Origin: Hysterangium stoloniferum
Lineage: Eukaryota; Basidiomycota; Agaricomycetes; Hysterangiales; Hysterangiaceae
Assembly: GCA_015178975.1 (NCBI GenBank)
Contig: WHVD01000006.1
Location: 1,116,001 to 1,180,000, forward strand
Direction of reading: 5' to 3'
Length of the DNA: 64,000 nt
Positions within the stretch are counted from its first letter, which is position 1. Each line of letters begins with the position of its first letter. This document shows positions 54,520 through 64,000 of this stretch, piece after piece. The translations under genes and the position numbers were made by a program. Under the pieces are notes generated by a model that had not been told where the DNA came from, did no database searches, and worked only from the letters and a program-made list of their open reading frames with translations.

Positions 54520-55470
54520 TGGGTCCAAAGCCAACACCGTGAAGGCCAATGCCGACCGCCAGGCCCTCCATGGGCAACCAATACTGGGCACCTCTCACCA
54601 CTGCCCAAATTTTGGCACAGCGGGAGGAACAATGTCGACAGTGAGAGGAGGTGGAAAAAGAAGCCAGGGAGGTTGAGGAGGCATTGGATAGAGAATACAA
54701 GGTGGCATTAGCTGTGGAGAAAGCGGCTGAGGAGAAAAGGAAGAAGGATGAGGAGGAGGCTGCGCAGGTTGCCATGGAGAAAGCCCGGGTGGCTGTGGAA
54801 AGGGCCGCAGTTGCCGCGGGCAAAGTAAGTCCCATAGATACGACTTCTCATTTTAACTGATTTGGTATTTTCAGTGTAAGGTGACAGAGGTTGAATTGGA
54901 GTCCGAGGGGGAGCCGGAGAGCCCCCAAAAGGTAAGTCTCGGGTCCATGGGAAAATCTGTGGAACTAACCAAAATCAACAGAAGACAAGGAAGGTGGCAC
55001 CAGTCTGCCTACCAACATGGAATGACCTGTGGTGTTCCAGTTGTAATGACCGGAACACTGAATGCAATTGAAAGCCTGGGCAGGGACCGGGCTGCTACCA
55101 GTGCACGCATCTCAAAGTGAGGTGCTCACTCATTCATGAGCAGCCCACAGGGTCTGTGGTTGGGTCAGACGGGATCTCCAGTTTGGATGGGGTTTTAGGA
55201 CAGATCACTGAGGGCATAGAGGCCCAGAATGAGTTGCTCCAGAAGAGCAACAAGGTCCAAATTGTGGTGGTGAATGAACTCTGTGGGCTCCACTTGGAAT
55301 ACTTCAAATTCCTGGTGGAGTTCGGCAGCTATGTCTATGAGGAGCTGCAGATCGGGAGTTCCAAGGATGCTGGTTCAGATGAGGATGGGGTGCCCGTGGA
55401 GATAGTGGAGCTCCCTGAGGAGATGGCTGAGGTGGAGAAAAAGGATAGCCCCATAAATGTAGATGAATAG
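54520..55470 (+). pseudogene. second copy of the antisense Zn2Cys6-like gene
   Basis: Homologue of 20239-19254. Exons 54520-54824, 54875-54931 (57 nt, same length as in copy 1), 54982-55470; both GT-AG introns conserved in position. Starts MGPKPTP, with TGA codons after MGPKPTP, after EEQCRQ and in the zinc region (CN, then TGA). The coiled-coil part (KEAREVEEALDREYKVALAV, KARVAVERAAVAAGK), the six cysteines (CSSCNDRNTEC ... CYQCTHLKVRC) and the acidic tail (GSDEDGVPVEIVELPEE, DSPINVDE) are all preserved. Its stops differ from the one in copy 1, so each copy died independently. Confidence 0.75.
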
Positions 55471-55689
55471 AAATAAAACTTGATAATAATTTTTTTTTGA
55501 ACATAAAAGTAAAGTGTGAAAAACATAAAGAGCAAAGTCCGCGGATAATCCACTTAAGGACTTGATAGACTTGTCAGAACCTGTAAAAGCAAAGAGTGAC
55601 ATAGGGTGACAGGGAATAATGAGAATGAGTCCAAAGTAACATGGGGTCCATGGAGTGTGGTCAGAGAGACAATAATGGTCTGGGTTTGA

Positions 55690-56145
55690 GTGGGTAAGCT
55701 GTATGAAAGTCAGTAATGATTTCCATGGCATTACTGAGTTCTGTGGTCAAAATCCATGAAGTCTCTTCATCGGTGCCCTCATAACCCACCCACTTGACCA
55801 AGTAAAGCAGTTTACAAGTGCATCAATGCTTATCAATTTTTGAATCTAAAATTTGTGAGATTTCAAACTCGGGTTCTCCATCAATAATGACTGGAGGGGG
55901 TGGAGATTGCATGCGATCCGGGATAGTATTAGCAGTACAAGGTTCTAACATAGAAACATGAAATACCAGATGTACCACACGCATGCTATCCAGAAGCCGT
56001 AGGGTCCAAGAAACTGAACCTACTTGTGCGATTATTTCAAACAGACCTAAATATTTTTCAGCAAGCTTTTTCGATGGACAGGTAGGCTGAAAGAATTGAG
56101 CTTTGACAAAAACGTGATTGCCAATCTTGAAGTTGGGTGGTGGCG
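55690..56145 (-). pseudogene. pol C-terminal end with chromodomain
   Basis: Minus-strand reading: KIGNHVFVKAQFFQPTCPSK, EKYLGLFEIIAQVGSVSWTL, VFHVSMLEPC, then chromodomain YLVKWVGYEGTDEETSW and AMEIITDFHTAYPL. At least one in-frame stop just before TCKLLYLVKW. Continues into integrase at 58043 across LTR-B. Confidence 0.85.
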
Positions 56146-56150
56146 GGATC

Positions 56151-58037
56151 TGTGATGTATTAGCCTTATTTTAATACTATTTTCCGAAAAAGGAGTCCAA
56201 TGCTCTATCAAAATGTGCATACTCAATTCACTGCAAGGTAAAATAATTTAAGTATTTGATATTAATCAGTGGCAGCCTAAATAGACTTAGAACCCCTGAA
56301 GTCAAGAGTTTACTTGAATATATGCACCCTACTTCGCAAAGAAGGTTTTGAGAGCTGCTTGTGCAAGCTTGTTCTTTTTCTGTAAAAACACTACTAAAAT
56401 ATGAATAACAATTCACTGATTCAGAATCTAGATTCAACTTTGATTCTAGCTAGTTTATATATATATTATACTATTTATCAAACAGTAAAAATATTTATAA
56501 ACAGGTCAAAAGATTAGATATAGAATAAAACACTATTTGGCTAATATATGCTTTATTTACACTAACCTACAGGGTCTACTGTGATACTAACTTATCAGGA
56601 TCTTAATGTAGTCTTAAGGATTCTGCAAGGATATTCTCAGTATTTGTTTATGTGAATATGCTTTACTGATTCACAATAAATGAACAAAGGAACAGGATTA
56701 TTTGCAATGTAATAAACAGTCAAATTACTCAACTAGAGGTGACTGAAGTTTTAGACTACAAATAACAATGTAAAGAAAACTAATAATTGGTACTCAATTA
56801 AGAGATGACTATAGTATAAAGGATTAATACCAGAAGCTCAACAAGAGGTGGCAGGGAATCCTGATTGGTCAGAAGAGTGACCAGGGGGTAGGATTATTGT
56901 CAGAAGCTCAACAAGAGGTGACAAAGGGATCCTGAGATAACTTAGGTCAGCAGCTCAACTAGAGGTGACTAAGTATTTGTATTTATTTGTCCAACAGCCC
57001 AACAAGGGGTGGAATAAACTGCTTGCTGCAGTGGCACACTGATGTGGCTGATAAAATGTAGTAAAGATTGATTGATTTTGATTCAAGGCTGGAGCTGAGC
57101 TCCTTATATATATTTTGGTCTGAGACATTTAGAAGATTGAATGATGTCATTCTGGAAGGAATGATGTCATTTAGAATTTTCTAGAATTTTCTAGAGCATA
57201 GTGGAAAGTTCTAACTACTTCTAAGACACTATAGAATATTCTTGGCATAATAGAACTTACTGGAATCTTATAGAATATTCTACAATATTCTATCTATTAT
57301 TAGTATCTACTAACTACTATTACTTTGGCAGCCACTGGAATGTTCCAGAGATTTCCGGTTTTTTGCTGTAGTAGCATATATGATTATATAATGCTCTCGC
57401 ACCTGTGTGCACGCATGACATCCTTTGCATCTTGTGACTGTCACACGTTGTGACAGTCACGCGCCTGTGTGACCATCGTGCGCCTTTGTGACAGTCACAC
57501 ACCTCTGTGACCGTTGGGCGCCTCTGTGACCATCCCGCACCTTTGTGACAACTGTCACTTGTTATGATGGCTGTCACTCGTTGTGAGGAGTTTCCCACGC
57601 GCTGTATAATAAACACAGGTGGCCGTCTTTATATTATTATAATTATTATAATTATTTTTAGTTAGTTATAAATATAATATTTTATTATAATAATATAAAT
57701 ATATATATATATTACCTTGATTATGCGCGATTATTTTGCATCGCATTTTGTCGGCGTCGGAGTTTGAAATGTCATGTGAATATCACATGATTACTTGCGC
57801 ATTGTGAATAAGTGCTGAGTCGCCGACATATTAATCAAAAAAGAATAAAAAGTAGAAATTCAATAACCTGCTCAATTTATTAGACAAAAATACAAGATAA
57901 ATTGTATAAATTCAAGATAAATCAAAGGAATATTGTACAATTTAATCGTTGCAATATAATTACATTTGAATATTTGTTTTCGCAATTTGTTAGGGGAAAT
58001 TGTTTAAAAATCAGAAAAAACTTAGAAATACATAACA
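56151..58037 (-). repeat. complete solo LTR-B (1887 bp), TSD GGATC
   Basis: Plus strand TGTGATGTAT ... ATACATAACA, perfect GGATC duplication (56146-56150, 58038-58042). The TATA box AAATATATATAAGGAGCTC reads on the minus strand near 57105. Has the CACCTC/GAG/GTTGG repeats (56740-57010) and only a decayed GTGACAGTCAC region (57430-57590) where the copy at 24209 has a 28-unit array. A long AT-rich tract lies at 57620-57710. Confidence 0.92.
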
Positions 58038-58042
58038 GGATC

Positions 58043-58907
58043 CGGTGTTTGTCTGCTGAATGTTGATATTGCTCTTGGGTGGACTTTATTGCAGTCTGGA
58101 GTTCCTTGTGGAGCTTGTGGAGATCCTGGTGAACTCTTGAGCGTGGGCGGAGGCGAGATTTCATTCTGGATGTACTGTAATATTTGGATTATATCCTTTA
58201 TTTGCAAAGAACAGGGAAACACCAGTAGTGGCTGAGGGTGCATTGTTGTAAGCAAACTCTGCAAGTGGTAACAATTGTCCTGTTGATAATTGAAATATAT
58301 GCGGAGATATTGTTCTAATGTCTGATTGACGTGTTCAGTTTCTCCATTGCCTTCCAGGTGATGTCTGGACGTGAAATGTAGTTTCATGTCCAAGGATTTC
58401 CCGAGGGATCTAAAGAAGTGAGATATGAACTCTGATCCTTGGTCGGAAGTTATGTGGGATGGAACTCCGTGCTTGGAAAATATGTGGATAATAAAAAGTT
58501 CCACTAACTGCATGGATGTAATTGTATAATATGTAGGGATGAATATACCTTGTTTTGAGAATCTGTCAACAATGACTAGAATGGCAGAAAAGCCTTCAGA
58601 GTCCAGTAGGTGTTCAATGAAATCCATAGAGATAGAATTCCACAGGTGTTCTGGTACCGGGAGTTGTTTCAAAAGGCCGTATGGCTTGTGTCACTGAGAT
58701 TTCGAGTGGGGACAAGTAGTGCAAGATTTACAATAGTGCTTAATGAATCCACGGAGTCCAGGCTAAGTGTATTCTCTTCTTATTAATGATAGAGTTTTGT
58801 TGTACCCGAAATGTCTGGAGAGTGGGTGATCATGTTTGTACTGAAGGATCCTGAGGCAGAGGCCATCAAAGTCCAGTACATAGATGTGATTGTCAAGTCT
58901 AATGAAA
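58043..58907 (-). pseudogene. integrase fragment of chromovirus 3
   Basis: Minus-strand frame 58672 onward: QLPVPEHLWNSISMDFIEHL, VIVDRFSKQGIFIPTYYTIT, TSDQGSEFISHFFRSLGKSL, GNGETEHVNQTLEQYLRIYF. A deletion and frameshift at QQDNC then shift the frame. Colinear with 17780-18560. Confidence 0.85.
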
Positions 58908-58912
58908 CCATG

Positions 58913-59860
58913 TGTTATGACCAGAATTCCCAACAGACTCAGGCACTAACTTATACGCACCCACACCCTATACACACCAATTGTCAGTTCACTGGAATAC
59001 CCGCTGGACTCTGTACAGCAGACTTGTCCACGTTCGACTTTGTTACATCGTGTATTAGTCACCAGAATACCCGCCAGACTCTGTCCCTGTCTATGTCCAA
59101 CCTTGTCCCTGTCTATGTCCAACCTTGTCCCTGTCTATGTCCAACCTTGTCCCTGTCTATGTCCAACCTTGTCCCTGTCTATGTCCAACCTTGTCCCTGT
59201 CTATGTCCAACCTTGTCCCACGTGTCAGTCACTGGACTCCACTCAGAAAACCCATCATCTCTCTGAGCCCCATTCCCATTTTAGTCAAATGACCTGTCAC
59301 GATTTGGACTCTGCTCCCGCTCCATTTCCCGTTATGGTTTATGATTTGTCACTATTTGGACTCCACTCCATTCCATCCTGTTCCTAACACCAAATTTGGT
59401 GTTTACTATTCTCATTTTACGTTTTGCTAGTTTCATTTCATTATTACTGGATTTGGTATGTTATTCATTCCACGGTCTATATAGTCTGGCAGATGTTGTA
59501 CATACAATCCAGTCAGAAAATTGGCTTAGATTCTCCCCAGTAATCTAATACATTTTCCACTCTAAACTCCTCCTTGAATTACACCGCTCTCACTAGTTGG
59601 AGTCCATGGGCTCTGACACATCTATCTCTCTTATTTATCTCGACTCCCTGACCTCTTGACCCACGACCTCCAACCTACGACCCCTCGACCCATGAACTCT
59701 GCCTGGACTCCCCGAGTTTCCCAGGTTTCCCAGGTTTCCCGTCTCCCAGTTTGAAATTGGACAAGATGATCTTGTGAGGGCACAGCCTATAAGCTGAAGC
59801 CAAGTCCTACTAGATTTCCTGTGGGTTTCTCTGGAAACCCACCGTGTATGTACCCTAACA
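58913..59860 (+). repeat. solo LTR-A with TSD CCATG and 22-bp minisatellite
   Basis: 948 bp (TGTTATGACCAG ... TACCCTAACA); perfect CCATG duplication (58908-58912, 59861-59865). Longer than other copies because of about six tandem CCTTGTCCCTGTCTATGTCC-type 22-bp units at about 59087-59220. Confidence 0.92.
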
Positions 59861-59865
59861 CCATG

Positions 59866-60012
59866 CTGATCAAGAGACCACCAGGGTTGATCGGGGTCCA
59901 CGGGATTGTCAAAGTGTGCTTTAGTTATCAGGTCTAGTGGAATTGCTGATAGAATATCTTGATGTAACTTCTCAATATCCATAATGATAATTCCATGGAC
60001 AATGGGATGGAC
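59866..60012 (-). pseudogene. pol fragment between RNase H and integrase
   Basis: Reads IVHGIIIMDIEKLHQDILSA and AHFDNPVDPDQPWWSLDQHG; colinear with 17530-17680. Confidence 0.8.
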
Positions 60013-60017
60013 GAGGA

Positions 60018-60853
60018 TGTTAAGTTCTGGATCTTGGGGCAGAATTTCTGATGGATATTCCAGACACTTCCCAGAAATATGTCCTCGGAGTTTCAGAGAA
60101 TTAGTCCAGGAGTTTCCGGGGATTAGTAATGGGAGTATCAGAATATTACCAGAGTACAGATGGACTTGGCTTCAGCTTATGTGCTGCGCCCTCATGCACT
60201 CACTTGGGTGTCCATATTTCAGAGGATGAATATATATATGTCAGAATGTTTACGGATACTCGGAAGTTCTGGGAGTTCTGGATATCTGGAGTCCAGAGAG
60301 TTCCAAAGATTGAGTGTACAGAAAGACAGAAGAGATACAAACTAATTCGAGATTAAAACTAAAGAGTAAGTACATGGCTATGGAAGATTATATAAATGTT
60401 TCAGTAATTGTACTACAAATCTAGAAGTATAATAAGACAGATTAAGATGAAGATTCCAAAATGGGAATACAACAAGAACAATAAACAAGTGAATGAATAA
60501 CTGTTAACCTGTCAGTTACTAAATACAGAACAAGGATGAGGTTCGGAAATATGGAAACTATAAATGTTCCATAGTTGGAAGTCGGGTTGGATTTTGAGGT
60601 GGATGTCATATTGGATATTGAGGTGGATGTCAGAACGTCGGATCGGAGACTTGGGGTGGAAAGTCAGATCAGAGATGGGAGTCTGGCCGGGAGTCTGACT
60701 GGAAGTCTGACTGGGAGTCTGGAAGTCACCTTGAAGGGATGAGGATCAGGTTCCAGTGGATTCCGGATCTTGATACTGGTCTGGAAGATGGTTCGGACCC
60801 AGAGATAATATCCGGGAAATACTCCGAAGAGTTTCCAAGAATGGATCTTCATA
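60018..60853 (-). repeat. solo LTR-C with TSD GAGGA
   Basis: 836 bp starting (plus) TGTTAAGTTCTGG. The right end reads CTTCATA rather than CA, possibly a G-to-A change. GAGGA duplication (60013-60017, 60854-60858). Shares ACTTGGCTTCAGCTTATGTG with the other LTR families; tandem GGGAGTCTG-type units near 60675-60720. Confidence 0.8.
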
Positions 60854-60858
60854 GAGGA

Positions 60859-62046
60859 AAGTTGCACGGACTGATGTGGTAAGTTGCTGATTTGTGAAAA
60901 TGGGTTTCAGGTTGCAGGTTTACCCTGGCATAGTTGTTGCTCCCCTCTTTAGGATAGACATCCCATTGTCTAGTTAAAGCATTGGGCTTGCCACCAAGAT
61001 GGCCAGGTCGAAAGCAGATAGTCATATTGAAAGTGGATAGGTATTCAGACCAGCAGGCCTGCTGGCAGGTCAAAAGTTTTGTAGTAGAAAAGTATTCCAG
61101 GTTTTTGTGATCTGTTACAATGTCAATCGGAGTTCCTGAGCCTTCCAAATAGTGTCACCATGTTTTGAAAGCTGAAGAAATTGCCAGGAGTTCCTTATCA
61201 TGAATGTCATAATTGAGCTCTGCTCCGGTAAAAGTCCAGGACAGAAACGCCACAGGGTGGACTTTTCCATCAGAGTCCTGGATAGACAGAATGGCACCAA
61301 GTGCATAGTCTGAGGCATCCTTTTCGACAATGAGCGGGAAGTCCAGTTTCCAATGCAATAGAATAGGAGCTGATGAAAAAGAATTTTTTAAAAGATTGAA
61401 AGCTTTTTGACACTTATCATTAAAATTCCATGGAGTATCCTTACATGTAAGACAGGTAAGGGGAACTGTGATGTCAGAATATCCGCGGATAAACCATCTG
61501 TAAAGATTGGCAAAGCCGAGGAAGAATTGTATATCTTTAACTTTTCGGGGTTCTGGCCAATCTTTGATGACTTGTACTTTAGTTTCATCCATGCGGAGTC
61601 CATCGGGTCCCATTATGAAGCCCAGGTATTCCACGGAGTCCGTGTCAAAAGTACATTTTTTACCATTCGTGAATAAACTATGTTGTCTGAGTCTCTGGAG
61701 AACTTCACGGACTTGTTTGTCATGTTGCGCGGGTTTCTCAGAGTAGATAAGAATGTTGTCCAAGTAAACAATGATGCATACATCGAGCATGTCGGAGAAA
61801 ATGTTGTTGATAAAACATTGAAAAACAGATGGAGCATTGGTGAGTCCAAAGGGCATCACCAACCACTCAAAGGCCCCATAACGGGTTCTAAAAGTGGTTT
61901 TCCATTCATCGCCTGCAGAGATCTGGACCAAGTGATAGGCATGTTTGAGATCTATTTTGGTGTAAATCCGGGCATTCCATGGGGCATCGAGCAGATCAGA
62001 TATAAGTAGAAGTGGATACTTATCCTTTTTTGTGACAGCATTGAGT
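60859..62046 (-). pseudogene. RT and RNase H fragment of chromovirus 3
   Basis: Long minus-strand frame 61931-61155: [33 protein letters not shown] (catalytic D-D changed to D-N), EYLGFIMGPDGLRMDETKVQ, LIVEKDASDYALGAILSIQD (RNase H, T-to-K before the catalytic D) and ELNYDIHDKELLAI. After a stop near 61155 RNase H continues ([20 protein letters not shown]). Better preserved in sequence than in catalytic residues. Confidence 0.88.
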
Positions 62047-62051
62047 CCTCT

Positions 62052-62864
62052 TGTTAGGATATGTACAGGGCGGGTCTCCGGAGAAACCTGCGGGATATCC
62101 GGTAGGACTTGGCTTTAGTTTATAGGCTGCGCCCTTGCTAGATCATGTTGTCCAATTCCAGACGGATGGACGGGGATCCCGGGGAGTCCGGGTGGGGGCC
62201 GTGGGTCGAGGGGTCGTAGGTCAGAGGTCGTGGGTCGTGAGTCGAGATTGGTGAGAGAGATAGATGTGCTGGAGCCCATGGGCTCCGACTAGTGTGAGCA
62301 GGGTAGTTCAAGTAGGAGTTTAGAGCAGAAAATAATATTAGATTACTGAGGGGAATCTAAGCCGATTTTCTGGATTGTATGTACAACATCTGCCAGTTTA
62401 AATAGACCATGGAGTGAATGTCATACTGAATCCAGTAATAATGAAATGAAACGAGCAAAACATAAAACAGGAATAGTAAATACCAAATTGGTGTTAGGAA
62501 CGGGACGGAACAGAGTGGAGTCTGAATAGTGACAAATCATAAACCATAACGGGAAACAGAGTGGAAGTGGAGTCCGAATCGTGACAGGTCATTTGACTAA
62601 AATGGGAATGGGGCTCTGTTAGAGGGAAGACGGGTTTACTGAGCGGGGTCCAGTGACTGACGCGTGGGACAAGGTCGGACATAGACATAGACGGAGTCCA
62701 GTGGGTTTTCCAGTGACTGAAATACAACATAATGAAGATGAACGTAGACGAGTCTGATGTACGGAGTCCGGCGGGAATTCTGGTGAACTGATAAGGGGTG
62801 CGTATAGGGCGTGGGTGCGTATAAGTTAGTGCCTGGAGTCTGGGCAGGATTTCCGGTCGTAACA
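62052..62864 (-). repeat. solo LTR-A with TSD CCTCT
   Basis: 813 bp (plus strand TGTTAGGATATGTACAGG ... GGTCGTAACA), perfect CCTCT duplication (62047-62051, 62865-62869), inside RT. Confidence 0.92.
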
Positions 62865-62869
62865 CCTCT

Positions 62870-63465
62870 GAAATCAACACATAGTCTAAGGGATCCATCT
62901 TTTTTTCTGACAAACAGAACAGGTGCTCCAAAAGGAGATTTTGAGGGTCTGATAAAACCTATGGACAAATGTTCATCCAGGAAATCGCGGATTGCAGAAA
63001 GTTCCATGGATGAGAGCAGGTAAATATGTCCTAGGGGTGGCTGGGCACTATCTTCGAGGTCAATTTTTAAGTTGTACTCTCTGTGGGGCAGAAGCCAGCC
63101 AGCTTTTCACTTGCTAAAAACATCCGCAAAGTCATGATATTTCTCTGGGACACCTTCTAGGTCAATGGCTTGCTCAGATTCAGATACTGGGGTTGAAAAA
63201 CGACCAGTTGCTTCATCAATTTTTAAATTGATAGTGAACACCTGGGACCCATCCATTTTTGTAGCCCTAATAAAAGCTGCAGCATTAATCAGAGAAATAG
63301 ATGGAGGTGCCGTGGGTTCCAGGGAAGCCATGGATGCCGTAGGGATCCACAGGAGTTCTCGAGACTGCAGGTGCCAGGAAGGCCATGGGTGCCATGGAGG
63401 CTGTGTCGGGTACAGTTTCCTTGGCTGCTGTGGGAGTCTGGAATGTTATACTGTTAGCTATCCAC
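62870..63465 (-). pseudogene. RT start and protease-RT linker of chromovirus 3
   Basis: Minus-strand: [40 protein letters not shown], then the linker [20 protein letters not shown] and [20 protein letters not shown]. Colinear with 15760-16340, with stops near 63100 and a frame change near 63350. Confidence 0.85.
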
Positions 63466-64000
63466 TCAATCAACAGATTGTAGTGGGTAAGCAAGCCAGT
63501 TGTGTCCTAGGACCACCGAACAACTTGAGTCTAACTGGGTCACATAGAAAGTGACCAACTGAGATGTTCCACATGGGAAACAGATGGATAAATCACAAGC
63601 TTGGGTGACAACTGAATTACTTGTGCCATCGAAGAGGTGGAGGCTGATGGGATTTATCAGATAAGTTGACAACAGATTTTTTTGCATGAAGTTTGTATCT
63701 AAAAAACAATGAGTCGAGCCATAATCTATAAGAGCTGAAAAAACGAATTTCAGAATCATATTAGACATAAGTTTAATAAAAAATGAATCAGAATGTGACA
63801 GAGTGGATGTGTTGAGGTGGGTAAACTCTTGAATGCATGGAGAGGCAACGCAACCTGCCATGGATTTGTTCACTTTGTCTGCAGAGGTCTCGCAGGCAAC
63901 TTCCATGCGACGTTCCCAATAATGTGCATCCGCATTTTGAGCCTTAAGGTGCATACGGGGCAGGGCTTTTGGCTTGCCATCTTCTCCTTTTGAGACTTCA
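63466..64000 (-). pseudogene. gag end fused to protease, nucleocapsid deleted
   Basis: Minus-strand frame: MHLKAQNADAHYWERRMEVA, ETSADKVNKSMAGCVASP, then protease FSALIDYGSTHCFLDTNF (D-S-G altered to D-Y-G) and [10 protein letters not shown]. In chromovirus 1 about 410 bp (Asn-rich linker and zinc knuckle) lie between VNKS and GCIASP. Here they are missing and the two genes are joined in one frame. The element continues beyond the window. Confidence 0.85.

Larger units (their letters stand above)
54390..64000 (-). mobile_element. Ty3/gypsy chromovirus 3 (minus strand), runs off the window
   Basis: Same family as chromovirus 1 in reverse: antisense gene, chromodomain, integrase, RNase H, RT, protease, gag. 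Interrupted by four LTRs, each with its own 5-bp duplication (56151, 58913, 60018, 62052). Its own 3' LTR is not in place on the left. Confidence 0.9.

Overview
The window looks like nuclear DNA of a filamentous basidiomycete (Agaricomycotina). Host genes carry many short introns of about 50-60 bp, and the rest is dominated by Ty3/gypsy chromoviruses, Ty1/copia, DIRS-like tyrosine-recombinase, Tc1/mariner, CACTA and LINE relics. The chromovirus polyprotein style suggests a Rhizoctonia/Ceratobasidiaceae-type fungus, but that placement is only an inference.

Host-gene block (1-11.4 kb): a mitochondrial ADP/ATP carrier on the minus strand (13 exons, 313 aa, with two apparent GC-AG introns), a lineage-specific hypothetical protein (minus), a doubtful gene remnant near 5.5 kb, the ESCRT-III regulator IST1 (minus, 7 exons including an 11-nt microexon, 311 aa), and a complete enolase (plus, 9 exons, 443 aa). 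I worked out the splice junctions by hand. All three conserved genes are in frame over their whole length.

Repeat block (11.7-64 kb): nested transposons. (a) A chromovirus at 13173-21313 has both LTRs, gag, pol and a chromodomain. Between pol and the 3' LTR it carries an antisense, intron-containing gene for a coiled-coil plus Zn(II)2Cys6-like protein with its own TATA box. A second copy of the same antisense gene, with the same introns and TATA box, lies at 54520-55470. (b) Two further chromoviruses lie on the minus strand (21314-26710 and 54390-64000). They are cut up by solo LTRs, most with clear 5-bp target-site duplications (TSDs). (c) A 1.9-kb LTR family (LTR-B) carries a 19-bp tandem array in one copy. 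(d) A DIRS-like element at about 29.6-32.7 kb has RNase H and tyrosine recombinase, both broken. (e) A non-autonomous CACTA transposon at 40508-46443 has terminal inverted repeats (TIRs) of about 1.4 kb containing 20-bp satellites and a 3-bp TSD (CAG). It has captured GC-rich host coding sequence and contains a nested 1.45-kb copia-type gag-only retroelement. (f) A Tc1 transposase gene is split by a young, intact copia element (48065-53236) with a 1507-aa gag-pol.

Many of the disabling changes, and nearly all LTR-pair differences that I compared, are CpG to TpG/CpA transitions. This points to cytosine methylation and deamination or a RIP-like process. Nested order gives relative ages: the copia element is among the youngest, and the minus-strand chromoviruses and the protease-RT-fused gypsy at 38.8 kb are among the oldest.
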